This document shows positions 30,364 through 38,131 of a stretch of DNA of 64,000 nt, piece after piece. The notes beneath the pieces are model-generated. The model had not been told where the DNA came from and did not search any database. It saw only the letters and a program-made list of their open reading frames with translations. Position numbers and translations under genes: made by a program. Source of the stretch: Bosea sp. OAE506 (GTDB taxonomy: Bacteria > Pseudomonadota > Alphaproteobacteria > Rhizobiales > Beijerinckiaceae); the NCBI RefSeq assembly GCF_040546595.1, contig NZ_JBEPOB010000001.1:379501-443500 (forward strand), given 5' to 3'. How positions within the stretch are numbered: the stretch's first letter is position 1; every line of letters starts with the position of its first letter.

Positions 30364-30387
30364 AATGGCCTCCGATCAAAGGAGGCC
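30361..30387 (-). promoter_or_regulatory. Hairpin sequestering the relaxase Shine-Dalgarno
   Basis: On the minus strand GGCCTCC (30387-30381) and GGAGGCC (30373-30367) form a perfect 7-bp stem with a 7-base loop. The GGAGG in the 3' arm is the ribosome site of the relaxase, five bases from its TTG start. The stem would hide the ribosome site, so relaxase translation is probably kept low or is switchable. Confidence 0.65.
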
Positions 30388-30415
30388 TCTCAGTTAGCCG
30401 ACGGCGCGCCGTCCT

Positions 30416-30431
30416 GCTTTGGGATTAACTC
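30416..30431 (-). promoter_or_regulatory. Shared 16-bp leader motif, copy 3 (relaxase operon)
   Basis: Plus strand GCTTTGGGATTAACTC, one mismatch from the two other copies (33610-33625 and 35663-35678). It lies 53 bases upstream of the relaxase start in the same orientation relative to the gene as the others. It is a candidate promoter element or operator coordinating the three mobilisation operons. Confidence 0.7.
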
Positions 30432-30454
30432 GCAAGAACGCGGCGCGGAGCATC

Positions 30455-30487
30455 TGCCACGACGTCATCTCAGGTGACGTCGTGGCA
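30455..30487. other. Perfect 13-bp inverted repeat, candidate oriT
   Basis: TGCCACGACGTCA (30455-30467), loop TCTCAGG, TGACGTCGTGGCA (30475-30487). It lies between the coupling protein gene and the relaxase gene, the usual place for a MobF origin of transfer, whose nic site adjoins an inverted repeat bound by the relaxase. It may alternatively be a terminator or operator. The nic site cannot be assigned from sequence alone. Confidence 0.5.
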
Positions 30488-30556
30488 AGGTCGTGAATGA
30501 CAACGTCCCGATCCGACACCGCCACGATCGTCTTGATCCATCGGGTGGCGCGTCTG

Positions 30557-32293
30557 TTACGGGTTGACCCAAGGCGCGGGCTCATGGCCAGGGCGGCGAT
30601 CGGGCCATCCGGTCGCTGGAATATCGAGGATCGCCGGGTTGCCCAAACCGAGGATCATCGCCCGGACGATGGGCTGTCCTTTCTCCATCCGCACGCCGAG
30701 TTCGGTCCCCAAGCGATCTTCATCGAGGACGGGAGCAGTTTCGCGAACCTTGTCGCGTCTTTCGGGTCCATCAAATTCGATCGTGCGTTCCTTCAGCCAG
30801 CCTGTGACGCGGTCGGCGGTGTCACCGGAATCGAGTTGGTGCACGAGCTTGATGCGGAACCGCGCGAGTAGAACCTGACTCAGATTCTCGCCATAGAGTT
30901 CGATGAGATGCGCGATGTCCTGGACTGCGGCGATCGTCACGACGCCGAATTCTCGACCGACATTCAGCAGGTTCGGAAGCCGGCGCAGCCTGCCGCATTC
31001 GGGAAGCTCGTCGAGGCAGAGCGCGAGTTTCGTCGTAGGATTGCGCTCTCGTCCAGGACGCAATGACAGCCCGACCAAGCGGTCGATCAGGAATGCATTG
31101 AGCTGTTCGGTCAGCTCCGGGAATTCGCTGGATTTCTGCAAAACGAGCACACGCGGCAGATGACGGTCGCCATCGAGCCATCGCCGCAGGCTGAACCTGC
31201 GGTCCGCAGGCGCAGCGGCCCACGCCTCGGCCAGCGGATGCACGACGGTCAACGCCGCGATCCACAGCGTGATCAGGATCGACATGGTCGTGCGATTCTC
31301 TTCAGGATCCTCGCTCCCGAAAATCAGGCGGCTCGCACTCGCCGCACCGTGGCGGTCGAGAACGGCCTTGATGGTGGCGCCGGGCGCCAGCAGCGCATCC
31401 CTGAGCTCGAGCCAGCCCCAGCGGCCGTGCGTGTCGGTCCGCAGCGCCATCACCAGATCTGCCCAAACCGCGCGCGAGCCGTCGCCCCACATCGCTTCGC
31501 TCTCGGATCTCGCGACGGCATGGGCTGCGAATTCTCTCGCATGCTGCAGGTTCTGGATATCCTCGGCGATGTCGTGGACCCACGATCGGGCGTCATGGGG
31601 AGCCACGAGGATGAAATCGTCGAAGGGAAGCCCGGCCGTCAGATCGCCCTTTATATCGTGGATGAGGACATTATCGCCTCGAGCGATGAGTTGCTCGATC
31701 AGCGCGCGCAGCGTTGCCGATTTGCCCGCCCCTTGCGTCCCCAGTGCCATGACATTGTAGCCCTCGACGGACTGCGTCAGCTGGACATGCGGTACCAGCC
31801 AGAGGTTATGCTTGAGTGCGCGGCCCGTTTTGGCGATAAACCTGCGCAACGATGCGCGGGCGTCGGCGTCGAAGACCGGTCGCTGACCCTTTAGGGTTTT
31901 CGTCTGATCCCGCTTCGGCGTCGCCGACGCTATTGTCAGGAAGCTGAGCGCAGCGGCGCATAGCACCGCTGCCGCGACCGTGCTCAGCTGAAACCGCGCG
32001 TGCTGCGACTGCAAGATCAGGCCAATCCTATGGACGCTCCTGCCCGGCCGGCATTCCAGCCCCATCCAATCGGATACGTATAAAAGGCAGCCGTCGGCGG
32101 TGAGCAAAGACCCGATGAGCCGAACGACTCGCGTCACGTCCATTTCGACGACCCCAGATTCTCCGATAACCTGCGGAGGACGGATCTCGAACAGCAGCAG
32201 TCCAAGGATGAGCACGATCATGGCCGCTGTGGCCGCACCGACAACGGCGGGCCGATACGACCGGATTTCGACAAAAGGGTTCCCAGTAGTCAT
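30557..32293 (-). CDS. Type IV coupling protein (TraD/VirD4-like ATPase)
   Basis: A 578-residue protein with an N-terminal membrane anchor (VGAATAAMIVLILGLLLFEI) and a second hydrophobic segment near residue 110 (LSTVAAAVLCAAALSFLTIA), then a cytosolic ATPase: Walker A ALGTQGAGKSATLRALIEQ and Walker B LALCLDELPECGRLRRLPNLL, with the family block EFGVVTIAAVQDIAHLIELYG. It would link the relaxase-DNA complex to a secretion channel. No channel genes are nearby, so it would need a helper. It is last in a three-gene operon. Confidence 0.88.
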   Translation of the reverse strand: MTTGNPFVEIRSYRPAVVGAATAAMIVLILGLLLFEIRPPQVIGESGVVEMDVTRVVRLIGSLLTADGCLLYVSDWMGLECRPGRSVHRIGLILQSQHARFQLSTVAAAVLCAAALSFLTIASATPKRDQTKTLKGQRPVFDADARASLRRFIAKTGRALKHNLWLVPHVQLTQSVEGYNVMALGTQGAGKSATLRALIEQLIARGDNVLIHDIKGDLTAGLPFDDFILVAPHDARSWVHDIAEDIQNLQHAREFAAHAVARSESEAMWGDGSRAVWADLVMALRTDTHGRWGWLELRDALLAPGATIKAVLDRHGAASASRLIFGSEDPEENRTTMSILITLWIAALTVVHPLAEAWAAAPADRRFSLRRWLDGDRHLPRVLVLQKSSEFPELTEQLNAFLIDRLVGLSLRPGRERNPTTKLALCLDELPECGRLRRLPNLLNVGREFGVVTIAAVQDIAHLIELYGENLSQVLLARFRIKLVHQLDSGDTADRVTGWLKERTIEFDGPERRDKVRETAPVLDEDRLGTELGVRMEKGQPIVRAMILGLGNPAILDIPATGWPDRRPGHEPAPWVNP

Positions 32294-32323
32294 CGTGATG
32301 TCTCCGTGGTGGCTGGACGGCTG

Positions 32324-32707
32324 TCAGCCGAACGTCAGGCTCAGCAGAAAAGCGAAAAGCAGGATGACACCTCCGAAGCCGACGCCGGAGGCGATACCGG
32401 TGAGCCAGATCGACCGTTCGGGCCGGCGCAGGCTCGCCCATCCGGAAGCCGGCGATTGATCCGGCTGCAGGGTATCGGCCAGTCCGCCGAGGAAAGGCCT
32501 CTTGTCCCCAGCGGGGGAAATCTCGAGGGTCTTTAGGAAGTCTCCCCACGCGAGCGTGCTGAGAAAGCTCAGCCGGCGCGGATCGAACACCGCCGGATCC
32601 CGCTGGAATTCGTCGGCGAGACGCTGAACCAGGTCCAGTTCCCCCTCCCGCCGTTCGGTCGATGCGAGCTTGGCTGCCCGCTCGAAGTCTTCGCGCCGCT
32701 CAGCCAT
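32324..32707 (-). CDS. Small membrane protein of the mobilisation operon
   Basis: A 127-residue protein with a charged N-terminal half (AERREDFERAAKLASTERRE), a central segment (FLKTLEISPAGDKRPFLGGL) and one C-terminal membrane span (IWLTGIASGVGFGGVILLFA). It sits between the ParA-like and coupling-protein genes and overlaps the former by 8 bases. It may be a partner of the coupling protein; no family recognised. Confidence 0.65.
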   Translation of the reverse strand: MAERREDFERAAKLASTERREGELDLVQRLADEFQRDPAVFDPRRLSFLSTLAWGDFLKTLEISPAGDKRPFLGGLADTLQPDQSPASGWASLRRPERSIWLTGIASGVGFGGVILLFAFLLSLTFG

Positions 32708-33542
32708 GCCCGCCTCCGCGCTTGCTCCAGGGCAGCACCCGGTCGAGTTCCTCGAAAACCGTCGCGGCCCAGCCGGCCACGTCGCCGCGCGCGATCTTCG
32801 CCTCGGGCCGCGGCAGGCCCGTAAGGCTCATGACCTTTTCCACCGGCATCTGCGCCACCTGAACGAGGCGGCACCGTGCGGCCTCGAAGGGCCTCCACGA
32901 GCCGGCTTCGATCGCCGGCATCCGCAGAACCGTCGCGCGCTCCTTGAGGGGCGTGAGCATCGTAAGATGCACATTGGCAGCGTCCGATGCGGGGTGGAGC
33001 TGGTCGAACGATCCGTCCCGCTCGTTCTCGACGAGCACGAGCTCCGCCTGCGGGATCCGGTCGAGCAGCAGGGTGGCCGTCTGGGCGGCCTGGCGCATGC
33101 CCTCGGCTTCGGCCACGTAAGGCACGATCAGCGTGGTCGTGATCTTCCAGTGGGCCAGGTCCTCAGCCAGGTCGACCAGGCCGGCCCAATGCGCGAAGCG
33201 GAAGGCCTGATTGGCGCCGGTGTCGATCAGCACGCTGGCGCCGCGTCCCGCCGCCTTTTCGATCAGGGTGTAGAGCGGCGTGAACGACCGGGCCTCGGCG
33301 GCGGGATCGCGCCGAGCGTCCTTCGCGACGGGCGCGATCGTCATGACGTTGCGTCCCAACGCATGAGCGAGCCGCTGCTGCACATCCACCTGCGCGACGC
33401 CGAGCGGGTAATTGTGGAGATAGGCGTGATCGGCGATCGCGAGCGCGGCCAGACTCTTGCCCTGGCCGCCTTTCTCGTTTGCGACGATCGTGAGGTGCGA
33501 CGATGCTGTATCGCCGATGAGTTCGTGTTTCGAGCGGGTCAT
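32700..33542 (-). CDS. ParA/TraL-like P-loop ATPase
   Basis: A 280-residue protein with a ParA-type Walker A (TIVANEKGGQGKSLAALAIA), a putative Walker A' region, and SVLIDTGANQAFRFAHWAGL resembling a Walker B neighbourhood. It is similar in style to TraL-type ATPases encoded in relaxase regions, which assist transfer or element positioning. The start ATG 33542 has AAGGA five bases away, inside the 3' arm of a 15-bp palindrome. First gene of the operon with the small membrane and coupling proteins. Confidence 0.8.
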   Translation of the reverse strand: MTRSKHELIGDTASSHLTIVANEKGGQGKSLAALAIADHAYLHNYPLGVAQVDVQQRLAHALGRNVMTIAPVAKDARRDPAAEARSFTPLYTLIEKAAGRGASVLIDTGANQAFRFAHWAGLVDLAEDLAHWKITTTLIVPYVAEAEGMRQAAQTATLLLDRIPQAELVLVENERDGSFDQLHPASDAANVHLTMLTPLKERATVLRMPAIEAGSWRPFEAARCRLVQVAQMPVEKVMSLTGLPRPEAKIARGDVAGWAATVFEELDRVLPWSKRGGGHG

Positions 33543-33544
33543 TT

Positions 33545-33588
33545 CGATCCTTTCTGTCGGGTCAAGCTGACGTCGACAGAAAGGATCG
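33545..33588. promoter_or_regulatory. Perfect 15-bp inverted repeat in the ParA-like gene leader
   Basis: CGATCCTTTCTGTCG (33545-33559) and CGACAGAAAGGATCG (33574-33588), spacer of 14 bases. On the minus strand the 3' arm contains AAGGA, the ribosome site of the gene starting at 33542. It can act as a DNA operator or as an RNA hairpin that hides the ribosome site, much like the hairpin in the relaxase leader. Confidence 0.7.
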
Positions 33589-33609
33589 TGGCAGGGGTAG
33601 AACGTTGGA

Positions 33610-33625
33610 GCTTTGGAATTAACTC
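33610..33625 (-). promoter_or_regulatory. Shared 16-bp leader motif, copy 2 (ParA-like/coupling operon)
   Basis: Plus strand GCTTTGGAATTAACTC, identical to copy 1. It is followed on the minus strand after exactly 16 bases by TGCCACGA (33593-33586), as in copy 1. It overlaps the last codons of the upstream gene (stop at 33624). The regular spacing suggests a promoter or a protein site. Confidence 0.75.
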
Positions 33626-34835
33626 ACGGAATCATCGGCTCGATCGTCTCGGTCGCGCCGGTCTCGAGGATGCGCGCGATCGTCCTGTTCCAGAAGCTCA
33701 GATCGTGGCAATTCAGCGCCGCATCCGCGAGGTACCAATCGCATCCGTCGGCCTCGGTCTCCGGCCGGCCCGATCCGTGAAGCTGGCTGATGAAAACCTG
33801 CAGCGACTGGATCAGGATCGCCGCCTGTCCCCGCGTCAGTGCGATGGCCTGTCCCTTTCTCAAGAGCCCGATCAACCGCCCAACCTCGCAAGCTTCGCGC
33901 ATCGTCTCCATATTCCGGTTCACCTCGATGGGATTGAGATTCCCATCGATGGCAAGACGCATCAGTGTGGGAGCCGACTGCCGCGTCACGGTGCCATTAG
34001 TGACATCGAGACCATCGGCGAACTCCACGGGCCTGCCAGCGCGGACCGATGCCGACCAGCGCGCCATAGCGCCTTCATGCGCCTGCGCGCGCAGCTCATG
34101 ATCGGCAAGATCTCGGACCTGATCGACGTGTTCCCGTTCGAGTGTTGCAGCGGTTTCCTCCAAGGCGGTAGGGTCATCATTAAAAGGTCCGATCCGATCG
34201 GCGATGCGGCCTTCCTCGGCCTTTGTGACGTCATTGGCTCGCTCGACGCCAAAAAACGTCAGCGCCAGTCGACGCCCACGATCGATCAAGCCGTCAAATC
34301 TGCGCATCTTGCCGGTCCCGTCAGGATCGTTCCCGCCCCGCCAGACAGCATTCTCAACGCGTTCTCTGGCGCGCTTCCCTGCGTCAGCAGCTGCGGCCCT
34401 GTTCTTTTCCGCGCTGCGGGCGAGCTCGATTGCAGTTTGAGCGGACACGATACGAAAAGTGTGGGCCGCCAGTGCCGTTTTGGCACTCTTCAGCCGCTCG
34501 GTGTCGTGGGGGCGATGCGCTCGATTTTCATCGCGCATCTCCACCTCGATCGGATTGATCACGATCGGCCGCCCTTGCATGAACGCCTGACGATGATCGT
34601 GATGAAGAAATGGCAGCAAATCAGGCACAACAGCCGCCGGCACCGCCACGGCAAGAATTGCTCCTACCGGCTGCGAACGCCCGAGCGCGGGTAACTCGGC
34701 CCAACCAGCTGAGTCCATAAGGTCAGGATCGAAAATTGCGAACGGGCGTCCGACAGCGCCGAGTTGCTCAAGCCGATCTCGGATCTCATTCACGACGTGA
34801 TCGGCAGTATTTTTCGGTTGATTGCGCTTGACCAT
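33624..34835 (-). CDS. Hypothetical island protein
   Basis: A 403-residue protein starting MVKRNQPKNTADHVVNEIRD. The N-terminal third is alpha/beta with hydrophobic strands (GAILAVAVPAAVVPDLLPFL); the middle is highly charged and helical (SAEKNRAAAADAGKRARERV); the C-terminal part (TRGQAAILIQSLQVFISQLH) is helical. No enzymatic motif is recognised. It follows the SprT-like gene by 7 bases and is probably co-transcribed with it. ATG 34835 is chosen because the longer frame overlaps that gene. Confidence 0.7.
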   Translation of the reverse strand: MVKRNQPKNTADHVVNEIRDRLEQLGAVGRPFAIFDPDLMDSAGWAELPALGRSQPVGAILAVAVPAAVVPDLLPFLHHDHRQAFMQGRPIVINPIEVEMRDENRAHRPHDTERLKSAKTALAAHTFRIVSAQTAIELARSAEKNRAAAADAGKRARERVENAVWRGGNDPDGTGKMRRFDGLIDRGRRLALTFFGVERANDVTKAEEGRIADRIGPFNDDPTALEETAATLEREHVDQVRDLADHELRAQAHEGAMARWSASVRAGRPVEFADGLDVTNGTVTRQSAPTLMRLAIDGNLNPIEVNRNMETMREACEVGRLIGLLRKGQAIALTRGQAAILIQSLQVFISQLHGSGRPETEADGCDWYLADAALNCHDLSFWNRTIARILETGATETIEPMIP

Positions 34836-34842
34836 GATGACC

Positions 34843-35631
34843 TCAGACTCCGGAGGGCAAAGGAAGGAGCGGCCGGCGGCAGTCTCCGCAGGCCAATCGA
34901 ACACCGGGCTTGGCCCAAGCGTTCAGCCCGCAGCCAGCGCAGCTGTAGCGGGACTTGCTAGCGGCTTTTTTGGCCCGCATCGCCTCGGTCGCATCGCCGC
35001 CCCTCTGGACATAGGCAACGAAGACACCCGATCGCAGCAACTCTTCGCAGGCGGAATCGAAAAGCCCGCCGGGCTCGACGAAGTGGGTGACCCGACGCCC
35101 CGTATGTCGTCCTCCGGGCTTGCCGGTATGCGAGGCGATCAGCCCGAGCTCACCCATCTTCGCCGCCCATTCGCGGTTGTGATAGCCGACCGTCGACGGC
35201 GTTCCGAAACGGTGCTGCCAGAGGTGGACCATTTCATGGACGAGCGTCGAGAGGATTGCCCGGTCGTCTCTGGCGGCGAACATGGCGGGATTGAGTGCGA
35301 TTTCGTCAATGATTTCGGCCTGATCGCGCGATCCAAAGCGGTTCCCGTGAAAAAATCCGCGGGCGCCCTTCTTGCGCTGCATCGTGATCAGGCAGTTCGG
35401 AAGCGAGCCGGTGAAGAGCCGATCATTGAAAAAACGATACGCAACAACGAAATGCCCATACGCGAGAATTGTTGGATCATGCTCGGACGCGTTGCCAGAG
35501 TTTGCATCGTACGATGCGCTGTTGGTCGTCATCATATCGCCGGAGACGCGCTGGATCGCGCAGGACCGCAGATTTTCCGGTTTGTGGATGTCCATGATGG
35601 TGATGCCGTAGTTTTCGGGTTGGATCGTCAT
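34843..35631 (-). CDS. SprT-like zinc metallopeptidase-domain protein
   Basis: A 262-residue protein starting MTIQPENYGITIMDIHKPE. The SprT-like core has AYRFFNDRLFTGSLPNCLIT, then STLVHEMVHLWQHRFG with HExxH zinc ligands and a downstream third ligand, and a C-terminal zinc ribbon (SCAGCG ... LACGDCRRP). Such proteins occur on many mobile elements and resemble the Spartan/SprT proteases for DNA-protein crosslinks; a role in handling relaxase-DNA adducts is an attractive but unproven idea. The ATG overlaps a hairpin TGCCAC/GTGGCA (35631-35646). Confidence 0.82.
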   Translation of the reverse strand: MTIQPENYGITIMDIHKPENLRSCAIQRVSGDMMTTNSASYDANSGNASEHDPTILAYGHFVVAYRFFNDRLFTGSLPNCLITMQRKKGARGFFHGNRFGSRDQAEIIDEIALNPAMFAARDDRAILSTLVHEMVHLWQHRFGTPSTVGYHNREWAAKMGELGLIASHTGKPGGRHTGRRVTHFVEPGGLFDSACEELLRSGVFVAYVQRGGDATEAMRAKKAASKSRYSCAGCGLNAWAKPGVRLACGDCRRPLLPLPSGV

Positions 35632-35646
35632 GCCACCATCGTGGCA
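35631..35646 (-). promoter_or_regulatory. Hairpin overlapping the SprT-like start codon
   Basis: TGCCAC (35631-35636), loop CATC, GTGGCA (35641-35646). The start codon 35631-35629 abuts and shares its first base with the stem. The stem would occlude initiation, matching the hairpins at the other two operon starts. Confidence 0.55.
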
Positions 35647-35662
35647 AAGTGGACGCCGCCAA

Positions 35663-35678
35663 GCTTTGGAATTAACTC
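35663..35678 (-). promoter_or_regulatory. Shared 16-bp leader motif, copy 1 (SprT-like operon)
   Basis: Plus strand GCTTTGGAATTAACTC, identical to the copy at 33610-33625. TCGTGGCA (35639-35646) lies 16 bases away, the same spacing as in copy 2. It is 32 bases upstream of the SprT-like start. Confidence 0.75.
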
Positions 35679-35910
35679 TCGACGTTCCCATCGACGCTCG
35701 AAAAAGCCATCTTCGTCGCAACATGGTTCGTCAGTTTCTAGACGGCATGCCTTATGCCCCGGACGTGCCCGCCGCATATTCAATGGCGACCGGATGGCCA
35801 GCAGCTCGCTCTTGCCGTCGCGGCGAAGTACGCTGTTTGGCGGACTTTCTCGCGCTATGCGGCACAATGCTCAGCCCCCGCCGATATGGCCGGGGCTGAG
35901 CATCAGGCTA

Positions 35911-36414
35911 TCATTCAACGCAGCGCTTCGAACGCATTAGGACATGCGATTCGAGCAGAATGGTCTCGGCGGTCATGAGAAAGCCGAGGACGTCGCGGGC
36001 CCAGTTCCTTCCAGTCGTCTCGATCAGCGTTTCGAGCCCGTCTGGCCCGACGCGCAGCAGTCGAGCGTTCTGCTCATAGGGCCGGACGAAACTGTCCGCA
36101 TACCAACGCGCCTGCGCCCAGGATGCGTCGCGGGCCACGATCAGCGCGCCGACGGGCAGCGCCACTTCCGTGCGCTTCTGCAGCTGGTCGCCGCTAAACG
36201 CGAAGCCATCCGTGCCGTTCGGATCGATCGCGGTCAGGCGCCGGCGCCAGAACTGGAGAGTTGTCTCGGCGCCACGGCGGCGGGACGGAGACATGCGCGC
36301 GATCTCGCTTTCCGCGCGTTGATGGTGGGAAAGCACGAATTCGTCGATTTCGGGGATCGTGACCTTGACGGTCACGGGTTGCACGTTCGTGTTCATGATG
36401 ATTCGGTCCGTCAT
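35911..36414 (-). CDS. Hypothetical island protein
   Basis: A roughly 167-residue protein starting MTDRIIMNTNVQPVTVKVTI (a second Met six codons in is an alternative). It is helix-rich (EFVLSHHQRAESEIARMSPS; GLETLIETTGRNWARDVLGF) and ends ETILLESHVLMRSKRCVE. No known family. The frame runs open further upstream, but that part is Arg/Pro-rich and does not look like protein. It stands alone upstream of the SprT-like operon. Confidence 0.55.
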   Translation of the reverse strand: MTDRIIMNTNVQPVTVKVTIPEIDEFVLSHHQRAESEIARMSPSRRRGAETTLQFWRRRLTAIDPNGTDGFAFSGDQLQKRTEVALPVGALIVARDASWAQARWYADSFVRPYEQNARLLRVGPDGLETLIETTGRNWARDVLGFLMTAETILLESHVLMRSKRCVE

Positions 36415-37235
36415 TGGTGGGAATTTTCGCGGCCGCAAAGCCGTCGCCGCTTGAGCGGCCTGCGGCGCGAGATCCGCGTGCGCATGCCCGAGGTATCCGG
36501 GTGGGCGGCTACGGCGGCACCCCACTGACTGCAACGGACGAGCACCTGCGCCCGGTCGGCCGACCGAGCGCACAGCCTGCCAAAGACAAGGCAAGCCGGG
36601 GCCAGAACGCCGCAGGCGGAAAAGCAACGGATACGGAGGGATGATCGGCGCGCGGCATAGCGGCCTCCCTAGGGAGGTTTCCGCTGCCGCCATGGAGCCC
36701 CGCCGGGCTCAAACGAGTGCCAGTGGCTCTCGACTCACAGTGCAGTCACGACCGGGTTGGTTTCCGGTCGCTGGTCTGGCCCGCGACGACCATTGTTGGC
36801 CGTTAGTTCCGGGGTTGCGATGCGGCTCCCGGCGCCGCCACGAACCCAGCGTCGAAGACGCCAGCATTCGAGTTGATGTTGCCTAAAGCACGGTCAGACG
36901 AGACAAGAATGATCTGGGTCGTCGGTCGCGTCAAGGGCTAACTATGACATGATTTCCTAGTGGTTAACGCAACCTTAAATCGAACGGAAATAAATCTATT
37001 ATACAACCATCGTCGGCGCGTTGTACGCCTATCGTCGCCGAATACCTTGGAGATCTTTGCCGCCCCCCGATATCTCTATCCGGCTCCACCGCGGGACCTC
37101 GGTATTGGTGGTGGCGTCTTCATCTGGGACGTGTCGCGCGACACGATCCGGGCGGAGTGAGAGGGCGGCGCTGCGCTTCGTGACGGGTTTCAGGTCGAGA
37201 GAGGTTCCCGGCCGTCCGTCGCGGAGATCATCAAG
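36415..37235. other. Gene-poor island stretch
   Basis: About 820 bases without a convincing gene. It is mixed in composition: GC-rich to about 36,880, then an AT-rich part around 36,900-37,020. Bases 37,180-37,235 resemble the usual leader of rhizobial ParB genes (CGTGACGGGTTTCAGGTCGA...). Short frames here have low-complexity Arg-rich text. Confidence 0.4.
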
Positions 37236-37514
37236 ATGGCTGCGAAGAAGATCACCCTGTCGCCCTCGCGCGACATCCCCTTCGACAAGCTCGTGCTGGC
37301 GAATGCCGAACGCTATGGCACCACTGCGGTGCTGCGCAAATCCGAGAAGGGGGGTATCCCTCTTGCCCGGCCCGGGGGCGCAAACGGCGCGGCCAGTGAA
37401 CGTCACAGCCGGTTCTCCAACGCGTGCCGAGACTTGGCCGTATCTCCCCGATCCCGCCGTCGAGCGCTCCGAAGCGGCCTCTTCAATTGCCTGATCTGGC
37501 CGAAGGCCGGCTGA
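37236..37514 (+). pseudogene. ParB-like partition protein gene, truncated
   Basis: The frame starts MAAKKITLSPSRDIPFDKLVL, the well-conserved N-terminus of ParB-like proteins on rhizobial plasmids and elements. After about 21 residues the similarity stops (ANAERYGTTAVLRKSEKG...) and the rest is Arg/Ser-rich text ending at 37514. The 'SNVR' motif expected next is missing. A deletion has joined the first codons to unrelated sequence, so a full ParB is lost. Full-length relatives are several hundred residues long. Confidence 0.65.
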
Positions 37515-37714
37515 CGCCTCGATCGCCTCAGGCGCAACAGCGGCGTCTAAACTTTCTTCCCCTGCCGGCTACGCCGTCATTCCTCGCGAGACAAGAAACT
37601 TCCTCCTCTGCTGTCTTCGCCCCTGCGGGGGTGCGCCGGCGCTCGCCTTCGGCCAACCGATCGCCATCGAGGCCGCGACGGTGCGGCTCGAAGCAAAGAT
37701 CGAGGAGAAACAAC

Positions 37715-38038
37715 ATGGCCACCATCGGCACCTTCAAGAAGACCGCCACCAACGAGTTCACCGGCGACATCGTCACCCTCAGTGTCCAGGCAAAGGGCGT
37801 CCGCATCGTCCCCGAACCGCGCAGCACAGGCGAGAACGCCCCCAGCCACCGCGTCTTCGTCGGACGCGCCGAGATCGGCGCCGCCTGGTCCAAGCGCTCC
37901 AACGAGGGCCGCGACTATCTCGGCCTGAAACTGGACGATCCGAGCTTCACCGGCCCGATCTACGCCAACCTCTTCGACGACGAGGACGAGAGCTACAGCC
38001 TGATCTGGTCCCGCCCCGCCCGTCGCAACGGCGAATGA
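37715..38038 (+). CDS. DUF736 family protein
   Basis: A 107-residue protein starting MATIGTFKKTATNEFTGDIV, the signature of DUF736. It continues VGRAEIGAAWSKRSNEGRDY and LDDPSFTGPIYANLFDDEDE. DUF736 genes accompany relaxase and ParB genes on rhizobial plasmids and integrative elements; their function is unknown. ATG 37715 has GAGGAGAAACAAC upstream. Codon use is GC-rich like the neighbours. Confidence 0.9.
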   Translation: MATIGTFKKTATNEFTGDIVTLSVQAKGVRIVPEPRSTGENAPSHRVFVGRAEIGAAWSKRSNEGRDYLGLKLDDPSFTGPIYANLFDDEDESYSLIWSRPARRNGE

Positions 38039-38131
38039 GGCAACAGACGATGCCCTGCCCCGACGACACCGGGCGGGGCTTCGACATGGTTGCCGCAAAC
38101 GAGCCGGCCGCAGATGCGCGCCCGGCTCGGG

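Noticed and set aside
28003..30477. Long plus-strand frames opposite the relaxase gene
   Set aside because: They mirror the high-GC codon bias of the relaxase and show no domain of their own.
36641..36886. 81-codon frame in the gap before the ParB fragment
   Set aside because: Low-complexity Arg/Ser/Pro text without a ribosome site or domain.
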